DNA from: Marinomonas posidonica IVIA-Po-181
GTDB lineage: Bacteria > Pseudomonadota > Gammaproteobacteria > Pseudomonadales > Marinomonadaceae
DNA: 64,000 bases
Assembly (NCBI RefSeq): GCF_000214215.1
Contig: NC_015559.1
Coordinates: forward strand, 1,426,001 to 1,490,000
Direction of reading: 5' to 3'
Shown: piece after piece, positions 25,977 to 35,243 of the stretch
Layout of the letters: each line of letters starts with the position of its first letter
Position numbering within the stretch: position 1 is the first letter of the stretch
Made by a program: the position numbers and the translations under genes
The notes under the pieces: generated by a model
Databases searched by the model: none
What the model was told of the DNA's origin: nothing
What the model saw: only the letters and a program-made list of their open reading frames with translations

Positions 25977-26714
25977 TTGAAAACAGTATTGGTTACAGGT
26001 GGTTCAAAAGGAATTGGATTGGAATCGGTGCTTAGGTATACGGAACTTGGTTATCGTGTAGTTACATGCTCTCGCAATGAATCAGTCTGGATTAATGTAA
26101 TCGAGAAATTTCCTCAGCTTAAATCAGTTGATTACCAAGTAGTTGATATATCCAATGATACAAGTCTTGAAGAGTTTTTCTTATATATCAAAAGTCAGTA
26201 TAAATACCTCGATATTGCTATAAATAATGCTTCACCCGCACTTGAGTCTAGAGGGGATTTTTGTCAAGTGGATACAGCATTGTTAGAAGCTACATTCAGG
26301 GAGGATTTTTGGGCGCATGCACATTGTATAAAGCATGAACTTAATTTGATGAAAGAGGGTTCAACAATTATAAACATAAGCTCTATAAATGGCTTGAGAC
26401 CAACACCAAATGCAGCAATGTATAGTGCAGCTAAACATGCTTTAGAAGGGTTAACACGATCAGTCGCGCTAGAAAGTATTAAATCTGGTATTCGAGTTAA
26501 TGCGGTGGCTCCAGGTGTGACATGGACGCCCCGTTGGGAAGAGCAGCAAGTTGAGTCACCAAATATACGCGAATATGTATCGGACGCTGTTCCGATAAAG
26601 AGGTTTGCAAAAGTAAATGAAATTGTAGATGCAATTGAATTTTTATCATCTGATAAAGCTAGCTATATTGTTGGACATACACTGGTCGTGGATGGTGGTA
26701 TATCTTTGGCATAG
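25977..26714 (+). CDS. Short-chain dehydrogenase/reductase (cassette)
   Basis: 245 residues. TTG 25977 is chosen because AAAGGAG lies just upstream and the Rossmann motif VTGGSKGIG then starts at residue 6, as usual; the longer frame begins inside attC. INNAS, Ser in IINISSINGLR and YSAAK form the catalytic set, with C-terminal YIVGHTLVVDGG. NAD(P)-dependent oxidoreductase, substrate unknown. Confidence 0.85.
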   Translation: MKTVLVTGGSKGIGLESVLRYTELGYRVVTCSRNESVWINVIEKFPQLKSVDYQVVDISNDTSLEEFFLYIKSQYKYLDIAINNASPALESRGDFCQVDTALLEATFREDFWAHAHCIKHELNLMKEGSTIINISSINGLRPTPNAAMYSAAKHALEGLTRSVALESIKSGIRVNAVAPGVTWTPRWEEQQVESPNIREYVSDAVPIKRFAKVNEIVDAIEFLSSDKASYIVGHTLVVDGGISLA

Positions 26715-26717
26715 ATC

Positions 26718-26797
26718 GCTAACAAAGCTTTTAAGTCTGTTTTGTGAATGTATGCGGAACTCGCTACCGCTCGCTCGGCGTTTGCGGCGTTAAGCCT
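26718..26797 (+). other. attC site (last clear one)
   Basis: GCTAACAAAGCTTTTAAGTC to TTTGCGGCGTTAAGCC, about 80 bp, with the CTCGCTACCGCTCG centre. Confidence 0.8.
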
Positions 26798-26843
26798 CCC
26801 GTAGTTCAGTAGTGGGAGTTAACTTCAACTTAAGGAGAAAACC

Positions 26844-27059
26844 ATGAATGAATGAGAAGTCGTAAAAGAAGACTTGGAAACATTTTTTTCTGATGATGAG
26901 GCTCTTATTGCAGAAGCTCCAACAGAAGAAAAGCAAATAAATGACGAAGAAGAAAAGCTTTACTCAAATAGTGATTCTGCTCTCATGAGGTCTTGCGCAA
27001 GAATTCGATATGGCTCATCTTGTGGTTTTGCAAAATCTGGCCGCCTGTATATGTCGTAA
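26844..27059 (+). pseudogene. Broken small acidic gene
   Basis: AAGGAG precedes ATG 26844, but the frame stops after three codons (MNE, TGA) and then continues EVVKEDLETFFSDDEALIAE. A second frame later reads AQEFDMAHLVVLQNLAACIC, which may be the original C-terminus after a shift. No family recognised. Confidence 0.4.
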
Positions 27060-27264
27060 ACGCAAGAAATGATAAACGTGTCAGAGCGACTGTCAGAGTA
27101 AAGTCGCGTCAAGGAATAAATAATGGCCAATACGATAGAGTGCACGTTATACCGGCGGGAAGTGAAAAGCAGACTTATTCGCACCTTTCTTAAGTCCTAT
27201 AACAAGCCCATTATCCTCTCTGTATTGGGGCGTTTATTATTTCTTACACAAAAAGGTGTTTTGC

Positions 27265-27753
27265 GTGGAAAAGGTTTTAGTTAGTTCATGCTTGGTTGGC
27301 AATAAAGTTCGATACAATGCCAGCTGTCTCTCAATTCCAGAGCCCGATTGGCGCTGGCTTCAATCAAACGTAGAATTAATTGTCTTTTGTCCTGAGGTGT
27401 CAGCAGGTCTGCCTACTCCTAGAGCGTCTGCTGAAATACTTTCTGGATTTGGTGTTGATGTGCTTGATGGTTCTGCGAGCGTTTTAGGTAATGATGGCGT
27501 TGATGTCACTAGTCAATTTGTACTTGGGGCTGAGAATGCGTTAGCGCTTTGCCAAAAACAACAAATAAAGTATGCGGTGCTTGCAGAGGGCAGCCCTTCT
27601 TGTGGTAGTTCAAAGATTTACGATGGTTCATTTAGCGGTATTAAAATTGAAGGCTCAGGGGTAACCGCGGCATTGTTGGAGCGTAAAGGCATCAAAGTAT
27701 ACAATCAGCATGCGATCGGCGAGCTCCGAAGCGCTTTGGAAACACATAACTAA
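27265..27753 (+). CDS. DUF523 family protein
   Basis: 162 residues from GTG 27265 (MEKVLVSSCLVGNKVRYN), which matches the family's usual start; a GTG three codons earlier is possible. Conserved CPEVSAGLPTPRASAEI and SPSCGSSKIYDG segments supply cysteines that may bind metal. Function is not established for the family. A degenerate attC-like arm (AACTAACGAGGCGTTTAAG) follows the stop. Confidence 0.82.
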   Translation: MEKVLVSSCLVGNKVRYNASCLSIPEPDWRWLQSNVELIVFCPEVSAGLPTPRASAEILSGFGVDVLDGSASVLGNDGVDVTSQFVLGAENALALCQKQQIKYAVLAEGSPSCGSSKIYDGSFSGIKIEGSGVTAALLERKGIKVYNQHAIGELRSALETHN

Positions 27754-27966
27754 CGAGGCGTTTAAGACGGATTGATGAGGCTCGACTTACCCTCATGACA
27801 TATTGATCGGGATGTTGCACTGGTGTGTTTATTCCATATTGCTTGTATCGCGTGGAAATGGCCTTCTTATGAAAGACGATCTGAGTCCACACCCTCGCAA
27901 GCGCATTCAAATTCACCCACAAAAAAACGTGGCATGGACTCGCCTTTATGCTGGAGGGCTATCTGA
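27754..27966. other. Gene-free spacer with degenerate attC arm
   Basis: CTAACGAGGCGTTTAAGACGG at about 27753 resembles a left attC arm, but no matching GTTRRRY right arm was found. Probably the eroded end of the array. Confidence 0.35.
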
Positions 27967-28374
27967 GTGAAACGGGAAGAAATACTGCTTGTTTATGATC
28001 ACGAATGTCCTGCTTGTCATGCCTACTGTCAGGTGATCAGGATTCGCGATAGCGTGGGAGATTTGCGCATAGTGGATGCAAGGGAAGACAACGCTGTTAT
28101 GGAAGAGATTACCTCTCAAGGTCTCGACATCGACCAAGGAATGGTGCTCAAGATGGGCGGACAACTCTATTATGGCGCAGATGCCATTCATGCCCTGGCG
28201 CTGATTGGCAGCCGATCAGGCCTATTCAATCGAATGAACTATTGGATGTTCAAATCGAAAACCGCAGCATTCATTCTCTATCCCATGCTGAGGTTTTGTC
28301 GAAGTATTTTGTTAAAACTACTGGGCAAAACAAAAATCAATAATCTCAACATCGAAGGCAATGATAAATTCTAA
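27967..28374 (+). CDS. DCC-family thiol-disulfide (DUF393) protein
   Basis: 135 residues, GTG start behind GGAGGG. LVYDHECPACHAYCQVIRIRD carries the family's CxxC motif; GADAIHALALIG and YPMLRFCRSILLKLLG follow as usual. The redox-active thioredoxin-like fold is inferred; physiological partner unknown. Confidence 0.8.
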   Translation: MKREEILLVYDHECPACHAYCQVIRIRDSVGDLRIVDAREDNAVMEEITSQGLDIDQGMVLKMGGQLYYGADAIHALALIGSRSGLFNRMNYWMFKSKTAAFILYPMLRFCRSILLKLLGKTKINNLNIEGNDKF

Positions 28375-28451
28375 CGGCCTCAAACCAATGCATCCTAATG
28401 TCTTTTGAGTGATGTAATGACAAATAAAATAGAGTAAGGAATGGCGACTAA

Positions 28452-28994
28452 ATGACGCATGACGACCAAGTGAAGAAATGGATTGAAGCCGACAAAGAGC
28501 GCATGGCGGCACTCAGAATCGCAGCTTCTTTGAAATTGGACGATTGGTGTCTGTCGGCTGGATTTGTTCGCAATCTTATTTGGGATAAGCTCCATGATAA
28601 AGCGGTGAGCACTCCGCTTAATGACATTGATCTGATTTACTTTAACCCTGATGTCACGGATGAAAGCGTTGATTTGAGTTATGAGTCAAGGTTGAAGTCT
28701 TTGAGTCATCATCCTTGGTCCGTTAAAAATCAAGCAAGAATGCATCAGCGTAACCATGATTTACCCTATTTATCTTGCTCAGATGCAATGAGTTATTGGG
28801 TTGAGATAGAGACGTCCGTTGGCGTGACCTTAATCGATAATGAAATCACTATTGTGGCGCCTTTTGGTTTAACCGCGAACTTTAATAAAACCATCACGCT
28901 GAACTCTAAACGACCAAAGCCCCAAGCATTTACCGAGAGGGTGACGAGCAAAAAGTGGTGTGACTTGTGGCCACAACTCACACTGATTTCTTAA
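28452..28994 (+). CDS. Nucleotidyltransferase-family protein (YkoS/DUF925-like)
   Basis: 180 residues. CLSAGFVRNLIWDKLHD and PLNDIDLIYFNPD (the D-x-D metal pair of the nucleotidyltransferase fold), then SCSDAMSYWVEIETSVGV and LTANFNKTITLNSKRPKPQAF are typical of this family. Substrate not known. AAGGAA lies 12 bases before the ATG. Confidence 0.8.
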   Translation: MTHDDQVKKWIEADKERMAALRIAASLKLDDWCLSAGFVRNLIWDKLHDKAVSTPLNDIDLIYFNPDVTDESVDLSYESRLKSLSHHPWSVKNQARMHQRNHDLPYLSCSDAMSYWVEIETSVGVTLIDNEITIVAPFGLTANFNKTITLNSKRPKPQAFTERVTSKKWCDLWPQLTLIS

Positions 28995-29256
28995 CGGGAT
29001 TCTGAAAACGGTAGCGTGCAAATCATCATTTTTTCATAAGGTGCCAGAGCTATTTTCCCCCATTGTCGGCTGGTGAATTGCTTTTTACATGCGACACCCA
29101 AGTAAATTTTGACGTGGTGGCGTAGCAACATAGGCTTTAACGTGCGCTGATAATGTCAGTGTGGACAGAAGGATGTAATGAATGCCATCCTTACCATTTG
29201 TATTGATTGAATGACGTCTGTTTTTCAATCTGGGCAATCTTTAAATTGGAGTGATC
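28995..29256. other. Spacer without gene
   Basis: No supported frame, repeat or hairpin of note. Confidence 0.4.
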
Positions 29257-29625
29257 ATGGAAAGTTTAAGTATCCCGTTTCAGACAATAGATTGGAAAGG
29301 TGTTCCTCGAACTGAGCACCAGGGCGAAACTGGGACAGCTTATTGGCAAACAATTGAATTCGAAGGTTTGAGAGTTCGACTTGTTGAGTATTCCGAAAAC
29401 TATAAAGCAGACCACTGGTGTGAAAAAGGGCACATTGTTTACTGTTTAGAAGGAGAAGTGGTAAACGAGTTAAAAGATGGTACCAAATCCATGTTACAGT
29501 CTGGCATGTCATACATAGTGTCAGATGATCTTAGTTCCCATCGCTCGATCACGGCTGAGAAGGGCGTTAAGTTACTCATCATTGACGGTGTGTTTTTACA
29601 ATCCAATGTCAAGCAAGTCGCTTAA
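29257..29625 (+). CDS. DHCW-motif cupin protein
   Basis: 122 residues, GGAG before ATG 29257. YKADHWCEKGHIVYCLEGEV contains the D-H-W-C (DHCW) motif that names the family and a cupin metal site; GMSYIVSDDLSSHRS is the second cupin motif. Small single-domain beta barrel, function unknown. Confidence 0.82.
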   Translation: MESLSIPFQTIDWKGVPRTEHQGETGTAYWQTIEFEGLRVRLVEYSENYKADHWCEKGHIVYCLEGEVVNELKDGTKSMLQSGMSYIVSDDLSSHRSITAEKGVKLLIIDGVFLQSNVKQVA

Positions 29626-29695
29626 ATCGGAGAAATGACAGTCGGTTAGTGTTTCTCGGCTATAAAATTGCGACATTAGTGACCAGGAGTCAGTT

Positions 29696-30343
29696 TTGTT
29701 CAAGCTTTATTATTACCCAAACACAGCGAGCCTAGCACCTCACTTTTTGCTGCATCATGTAAACGCAGACTATGAACTCTTGTTCGTAGATAAAAAATCA
29801 AACGTTCAGAAGTCTGCAGATTACCTTAGACTCAATCCAGCAGGCCGAATTCCGACCTTGGTTGTCAATGACCAGCCTATTTTCGAAAGCCCGGCCATTT
29901 GCATGCATATATGCGAATTGCACCCTGAATCAAATTTAATGCCGCCCATAGGTCACCCTCAACGCCCGTTATTTTACCAATGGCTGGCGTTTCTGAATAA
30001 CACACTTCAAGCCGAAATAATGGTTCGCTATTACCCTCATCGCCATACCAATGATGACACGACGATTCCAAATCTTGTCGCCGCACAAGATGACAGAATT
30101 GCGGATGCTCTCTCCATAATCAACGACCAGCTTGAGCACAATGAGTACTTACTTGGTGACAGTCTGACAGCCTGTGATTACTTTCTGTTTATGCTTTCCG
30201 AATGGTCTTTGATAATCGAAAGGTCTCCCCTGACTTTTGAGAACTTAGCGGCCTATTTGAAACGACTCTGTTCAAATCCGACCATCAAAGCCGTTTGCGA
30301 TATGGAGGGCATTGATCTCACGCCATTTAAGTCATATTCATAG
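29696..30343 (+). CDS. Glutathione S-transferase
   Basis: 215 residues, TTG start with CCAGGAG upstream. N-terminal thioredoxin-fold domain (FKLYYYPNTASLAPHFLLHH, NPAGRIPTLV, IFESPAICMHI) and helical C-terminal domain (LLGDSLTACDYFLFML). The ESPAIC motif binds the gamma-glutamyl group. A beta- or theta-class-like enzyme; substrate unknown. Confidence 0.88.
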   Translation: MFKLYYYPNTASLAPHFLLHHVNADYELLFVDKKSNVQKSADYLRLNPAGRIPTLVVNDQPIFESPAICMHICELHPESNLMPPIGHPQRPLFYQWLAFLNNTLQAEIMVRYYPHRHTNDDTTIPNLVAAQDDRIADALSIINDQLEHNEYLLGDSLTACDYFLFMLSEWSLIIERSPLTFENLAAYLKRLCSNPTIKAVCDMEGIDLTPFKSYS

Positions 30344-30467
30344 CAAAGCGTTAAAGGCGTAGCGGTGTAAGTTTTGTTGCAGAAATCAACCGCGAAATTG
30401 TTTGTGTGGTGTTGGTTGGTACGGATGGTGATCTTGTATCGTTTTTATTTAATCAGGGTGTGTGGAT

Positions 30468-31685
30468 ATGCCGCGAATAAAACATAAAGTTTTGATCTGG
30501 GTTGCTTGTCTATGTACATTGATTCTTGTCGTCCTTGTCTATTTGATACAGACAGGGGGGCGAGATCGATCTAGGGAATCTCAACCTGTAAGGTTCCTCG
30601 ACATCACCAGAATAGGGGCGGCTGATAGTCAATATTTAGGCTGGGATCCGAATGGTCTCGATGAGGTATTTGGTTACTTAGCAACGCTGAGTAGCGATAC
30701 CTTGGTGATCGTTACTAAGGGCCAGACTGTGGCTTCTTTTGGTGATCTAAAAACGCCTTATCGCACTCACCCTATTCGCAAAGCCTTTCTTAGCGCCTTA
30801 GTTGGACAACACATTGGCCCAAATTCTGGGCAAATACGGCTTGATGCAAGATTACAAGATTTGGGTATAGATGATACGCCGCAGTCTCTCACGCATATGC
30901 AAAAACAAGCGACCGTTAAGCACTTGTTGAAAAGTACGTCTGGCATCAATCATCCCGCTGCGGCCGGTGGCGGATTTGTTAACGACACCAACCTCCGTTT
31001 AGGCGTTGAGCAGAATAAACCCGGTACGGTATGGGCCTATAACAATTGGGATTACAATGCACTTACCACGATTTTTGAAGAACGGACTGGATGGACAATA
31101 GCGGAAGGGTTTCAGATAGGAATTGCGCGGCCTACGTTAATGAAGGACTTTACATTGAATTCCGTGTCCTACATTAGTGAACCAGAATTATCACAACATA
31201 AGGCCGCGGCATTCCGTATGTCGGCTGGTGATCTGATTAAATTTGGGCAACTTTATCTCGACAATGGACAGATGAATAATCAGCAAATCATACCCTCCTC
31301 ATGGATTGATCGTATTACGACGGATTTTACCAAGACGGGACGCGATGATTTGAGATGGGGGCACGGTTATTTATGGTGGATTCCAAATCCAGAAACCGGT
31401 TTGCCGACGGGGTCATTTTGGGCGTGGGGGCTTGGAAACCAAGCCATCTTTGTTATTCCAGAATGGGAGACTGTGATCGTTCACCAATCTGATACTACTG
31501 AGTTTCTGAATCGATTCATGCCTATGATCGAAGAGGGTCAGGAGGCCGAAGCGGCGATTGAGCAATTGGTTCTATCGTGTGTAAAACGCGATAATCGAAA
31601 AAGTGAGTATTGCATCGAACATCGCTTCACAACTCGGCGTGAATTTAACACACTCATCTCACTTATTATCCATGCACGCATTTAG
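30468..31685 (+). CDS. Serine-hydrolase (beta-lactamase class C fold) homologue lacking the nucleophile
   Basis: 405 residues; N-terminal membrane anchor or signal (VLIWVACLCTLILVVLVYLI). The fold is complete: YNNWDYNALTTIFE supplies the Tyr-x-Asn motif and FWAWGLGNQAIFVIPE the third motif region. The SxxK site, expected as THSxRKS, reads THPIRKA here: the nucleophile Ser is Pro (codon CCT, one base from TCT). Periplasmic location is likely. It may be a non-catalytic binder or a recently inactivated enzyme. The start could also be GTG 30462. Confidence 0.8.
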   Translation: MPRIKHKVLIWVACLCTLILVVLVYLIQTGGRDRSRESQPVRFLDITRIGAADSQYLGWDPNGLDEVFGYLATLSSDTLVIVTKGQTVASFGDLKTPYRTHPIRKAFLSALVGQHIGPNSGQIRLDARLQDLGIDDTPQSLTHMQKQATVKHLLKSTSGINHPAAAGGGFVNDTNLRLGVEQNKPGTVWAYNNWDYNALTTIFEERTGWTIAEGFQIGIARPTLMKDFTLNSVSYISEPELSQHKAAAFRMSAGDLIKFGQLYLDNGQMNNQQIIPSSWIDRITTDFTKTGRDDLRWGHGYLWWIPNPETGLPTGSFWAWGLGNQAIFVIPEWETVIVHQSDTTEFLNRFMPMIEEGQEAEAAIEQLVLSCVKRDNRKSEYCIEHRFTTRREFNTLISLIIHARI

Positions 31686-31810
31686 ATTCTTGTGTGGTGA
31701 TCAGTTATCGGTTTCATGTAAACCGCATCACAAATATAGCACATTCGCCCTTTGGGCCGACCTCGTTCCTACGTCGTCCGCCTGTATGAATACATTAAGA
31801 GGTTAAAGAA

Positions 31811-32179
31811 TTGACTCCTCAGAATACGATGAAGAAATATGAACGAGCGTTAGCCAGTCAGGACTGGGGTTTAGTTGAGCCTCTCCTGCATAAGGATATT
31901 TGCGTTACCTTTTCGAATGGCACATATAAGGGCCTGCATGAGGTTAAATCTGTATTTGAAAGCAACTTTGCTTCCATTAAAAATGAGAAATATACCATTT
32001 CAAATCTACATTGGGCGCACATTTCCAATACCAGTGCTGTGTGTTTATACGAGTTTAACTGGAAAGGTATGATAAACGGGGAGTTATGTTCCGGTGGTGG
32101 TAGAGGGACCTCGGTACTAATATTTGAAGACGAGCAATGGCAAATTATGACGGAGCATTTGGGACTAAATGCTTCTTAA
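31811..32179 (+). CDS. NTF2-like / SnoaL-type (DUF4440-like) protein
   Basis: 122 residues, TTG start. YERALASQDWGLVEPLLHKDICVTFSNG begins a cone-shaped NTF2-like domain; GGRGTSVLIFEDEQWQIMTEHLG is its last strand pair. This fold serves many roles; none can be assigned. Confidence 0.7.
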   Translation: MTPQNTMKKYERALASQDWGLVEPLLHKDICVTFSNGTYKGLHEVKSVFESNFASIKNEKYTISNLHWAHISNTSAVCLYEFNWKGMINGELCSGGGRGTSVLIFEDEQWQIMTEHLGLNAS

Positions 32180-32253
32180 ACATCCTCAGCCGTTGATGCG
32201 AAAAAACGCGTATAACGGCGACACACATCCGGCATTTAGGGGGCCAGCAGAAT

Positions 32254-32718
32254 ATGACATTTGATGCGACTGAAAGCGATATAGAATTCAAGAACCGAGT
32301 GGAATCGTGTGATTTTCCGGCCTCCGATTTTAGTCACCGTGCTCATTTGCGTCTTGCTTACCTCTATTTAACCGAGAACAATACGCAAGAGTCTTCAGAA
32401 CGGATGCGGAACACTCTGAATCGCTTTCTTATTCATAATGGTGTTGATCCTTCAAAGTTTCATGAAACCTTAACTAAATCATGGGTTTTAGCCGTGCATC
32501 ATTTTATGAAGAAGACAGGAAGTTCGGTGTCTGCTGACGACTTTATTGATAAGAACCCCGAGATGCTCGACACCAACATCATGCTGACACATTATTCTGC
32601 AGAAGTATTATTTTCCGATAAAGCACGTGCTGAATTTGTTCAACCTGACCGTGACCCAATCCCTAGGCACGAAGAATCGATGTCTAATGAGGTGACTGGG
32701 TACAATGCCCTTCAATGA
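32254..32718 (+). CDS. Conserved hypothetical protein
   Basis: 154 residues, mostly helical. FSHRAHLRLAYLYLTENN and LTKSWVLAVHHFMKKTG look like conserved blocks with several His, so a metal site is possible. No name given to the family here. Preceded by a purine-rich GGGGGCCAGCAG. Confidence 0.6.
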   Translation: MTFDATESDIEFKNRVESCDFPASDFSHRAHLRLAYLYLTENNTQESSERMRNTLNRFLIHNGVDPSKFHETLTKSWVLAVHHFMKKTGSSVSADDFIDKNPEMLDTNIMLTHYSAEVLFSDKARAEFVQPDRDPIPRHEESMSNEVTGYNALQ

Positions 32719-32852
32719 CAAGCTGCTTTGTCTGTTGTTTTTTCGAGGGAGCATTGCTGCTAGCGAATCTACTTGATCATTTTTCCCCTTAGTTGTTAAA
32801 GTGAAAATCGAATATTGATATGACGTAAGACACAATCAGAAGGGTGGATTGA

Positions 32853-33494
32853 ATGAATATTGCGATTTTAGGTGCCTCGGGATTTACTGGAAAGGTGTTG
32901 CTCGAAAAGGCTTTAGAGCGAGGGCATGCAATTAAGGTGTTGGCGAGGAATCCTGAGAAGTTGGCCTCTTTTGGGGATTCGATCCAGGTGATTGAGGGAG
33001 ATTATCTTAATCAGCAGGCGATCAATCAAGTGGTGGAGGGCGTCGATGTTGTGATCTCGACCATAGGAGCTCCCGCCACGAGAAAAACGTCTCTCACTGC
33101 GAATGATTTTGCCGATGCCATGACTCATCTCGTCATGGCTATGGAAAAGGGCGGCGTTAAAAGGCTCATTAATTTAGCCAGTGCCGGAACCCGATTTAAA
33201 GGGGAAAAAGTCAGTTTTATAAGAGGTGTGATAAGACTGTTTTTTTCACTTACAGCCCCTGTTGTTATTCCAGCGAAAGAAAAAGAATTGGCCATTGTGC
33301 AGCAGTCTAGCTTGGACTGGACAAGCATTCGTCCCCCCCTCATACAAGACAATGTGCCGGGATCTTTACAGGCCAGTGTCGAGTTTCTTAACGGAAATAA
33401 AGTCGACGTTGTCCAACTAGCGAATTTCATGTTGGACAATATTGATTCGCAAGATTGGATTAAAAAAGCGCCCTTTGTGATCTCAAAAGTGTGA
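32853..33494 (+). CDS. NAD(P)-binding NmrA/YwnB-like protein
   Basis: 213 residues. IAILGASGFTGKVLLEKALERGH is the nucleotide-binding Rossmann motif; VDVVISTIGAPA, RLINLASAGT and LDWTSIRPPLI follow as in NAD(P)H-dependent reductases/epimerases of the atypical SDR type. The catalytic Tyr-x3-Lys is not obvious. The last five codons are part of a triplicated 14-bp unit. Confidence 0.82.
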   Translation: MNIAILGASGFTGKVLLEKALERGHAIKVLARNPEKLASFGDSIQVIEGDYLNQQAINQVVEGVDVVISTIGAPATRKTSLTANDFADAMTHLVMAMEKGGVKRLINLASAGTRFKGEKVSFIRGVIRLFFSLTAPVVIPAKEKELAIVQQSSLDWTSIRPPLIQDNVPGSLQASVEFLNGNKVDVVQLANFMLDNIDSQDWIKKAPFVISKV

Positions 33495-33518
33495 TCTCAA
33501 AAGTGTGATCTTAAAAGT
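33477..33518 (+). repeat. 14-bp tandem repeat, three copies
   Basis: Units GTGATCTCAAAAGT, GTGATCTCAAAAGT and GTGATCTTAAAAGT. The first two units span the end and stop codon of the NmrA-like gene. Confidence 0.75.
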
Positions 33519-33691
33519 GTGATCCATGATTAAGAAAATTCTAACACTTGAGTCTAAGCTGAAGGTATTGTCATTGGGTCGTTGCCAGTAGCGACCTGAA
33601 AGGTGTGCTGTGTTTCTAGGTTTTTATTGCCTAAGACTTAGTCGAGGAGGGGGTTATCTATACTGATATTTTAGAGTTTTGGTTTGAGCAA

Positions 33692-34192
33692 GTGGATGAA
33701 TCTAAATGGTGGAGTAAAGACGACGCTTTTGACCAGTTGATTTGTCAAAAATATTCAGACCTTCATGCGGCGGCAAACGCGTGTGAGTTATATTCATGGC
33801 GGCAATCTGCACAAGGTCGACTTGCCGAAATCATTGTGTTGGATCAGTTTTCCCGAAACATGTTTCGGGAGACCCCTAAGGCTTTTGCGTCCGATTCGCT
33901 GGCGCTGGCATTGGCGCAAGAAGCGATTAGCTTAAAGCAGGATGAGATCTTGAGTGCGCGTGAAAGGAGCTTTATGTATATGCCTTTTATGCACAGTGAA
34001 TCGCTTAAAATTCATCAGCGTGCGGAAGCGCTGTTCAAGCATAATGGGATTGAGGCCAGTTACCAATTTGAAATAAAACACAAGCAGATCATTGAGGCGT
34101 TTGGTCGTTATCCACATCGTAATGCTATTTTAGGTCGAGTCTCAACGGCGGCTGAAGAGGCGTTTTTGCAACAGCCAGGATCTAGTTTTTAG
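33692..34192 (+). CDS. DUF924 family protein (start uncertain)
   Basis: 166 residues from GTG 33692. Conserved WWSKDDAFDQLI, LAEIIVLDQFSRNMFRETP and ERSFMYMPFMHSES identify DUF924. In frame upstream, YTDILEFWFEQ (33659-33691) matches the family's own N-terminus, and GGAGG lies at 33646, but no ATG, GTG or TTG exists there; ATC 33656 or ATT 33668 would be needed. Either a rare start codon is used or a start mutation has shortened the protein. Function unknown. Confidence 0.8.
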   Translation: MDESKWWSKDDAFDQLICQKYSDLHAAANACELYSWRQSAQGRLAEIIVLDQFSRNMFRETPKAFASDSLALALAQEAISLKQDEILSARERSFMYMPFMHSESLKIHQRAEALFKHNGIEASYQFEIKHKQIIEAFGRYPHRNAILGRVSTAAEEAFLQQPGSSF

Positions 34193-34240
34193 AGCGAAGC
34201 GAAAGTGTGGCATGACGTCTTAGTGACAGTAGCCAACACT

Positions 34241-35125
34241 TCATTCCGCCGTCATTGCGGACAGTTTGTCCCTAAGCTGCTCTCGAAAAGCCATGACCGC
34301 TGGGCTCACTTGTTCTCTGCTCGGGCAAATTAAATGCAGTTCAACAGGAGGGGACGAGTAATCCGTTAACAGTGGCACTAGCTGACCACTTTCTAACTCG
34401 GTATGAATGTCGATTAGCGAACGGTAGGCGATGCCTTTTCCGGCAAGTGCCCAGCGTTTGACTATGTCTGTGTCATTGCTGACTCTCTTACCTTCTACTT
34501 GTATTTGGCTGTTCGCATAATCCCACTGATTAAACAGGCGACCCGCTCGGCGGTATAACAAGCAATGATGGTTTGCTAACTCTTCTGGTGTAGCAGGTTC
34601 TCCATGGACGGATAGATAATCCGGCGAAGCGCAGGTGATTCGTTTCACTCTAGCGATCTCAAAGGACACCATGGCGGAATCTTCAGGCTTACCGTAACGC
34701 AGCGCCAGATCAACAGGCTCCAGAAAAAAGTCCGAAATGGAATCACCTACAGTCAAATCAATTGACAAGAGTGGGTGTATTTCAAGGAATTCATCTAGCC
34801 AGGGTAAAAGCGTATTACGACCTAAATCTGATGGCACAGACAGTCTCAATGTTCCTGTCATGTTACCTTGTGTTTGAAGGGCTGAGAGACGACCTTGTTC
34901 TAGGCTATGCATGGCCTGACGACAATGGAATAAAAATTGTTCGCCCTGTGGTGTGATTCTCAACTGTCGAGTGCTGCGAATAAATAATGGCACGCTCAGT
35001 TGCTTTTCTAATCGTTTAAGCGCTGAACTGACTCCGGCGGGGGTAATGTTTAATTGGTTCGCCGTTGCTGTTAGGCTGCCTGTTTCAGCGATGCGAATAA
35101 ATAAATCCAAGTCTGATAGCTTCAT
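34241..35125 (-). CDS. LysR-family transcriptional regulator
   Basis: 294 residues. MKLSDLDLFIRIAETGSLTATANQLNITPAGVSSALKRLEKQL is the winged HTH; a LysR substrate domain follows. Divergent from the flavin oxidoreductase gene at 35244 with ~120 bp between the starts, so it probably controls it. The effector may be a reactive carbonyl or aromatic compound (inference). Confidence 0.88.
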   Translation of the reverse strand: MKLSDLDLFIRIAETGSLTATANQLNITPAGVSSALKRLEKQLSVPLFIRSTRQLRITPQGEQFLFHCRQAMHSLEQGRLSALQTQGNMTGTLRLSVPSDLGRNTLLPWLDEFLEIHPLLSIDLTVGDSISDFFLEPVDLALRYGKPEDSAMVSFEIARVKRITCASPDYLSVHGEPATPEELANHHCLLYRRAGRLFNQWDYANSQIQVEGKRVSNDTDIVKRWALAGKGIAYRSLIDIHTELESGQLVPLLTDYSSPPVELHLICPSREQVSPAVMAFREQLRDKLSAMTAE

Positions 35126-35243
35126 TATTAACGTATGCTTAAAAGTCTTTAAAGTATTAGTGTGTTTTTAGTTTAATAAGAATGCTCCACAATGTCTCTA
35201 ACTTGTTCATTTCCTGTTCACATTTTCAGCGTTGGAGGGACAT

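Noticed and set aside
27123..27284. 53-codon frame with a fair ribosome site (MANTIECTLYRREV...)
   Set aside because: Overlaps the DUF523 start and has no family; possible but too weak to annotate.
33477..33518. Possible CRISPR-like short repeats (also at 60195)
   Set aside because: Units are head-to-tail 14-mers without spacers, and no cas gene is present.
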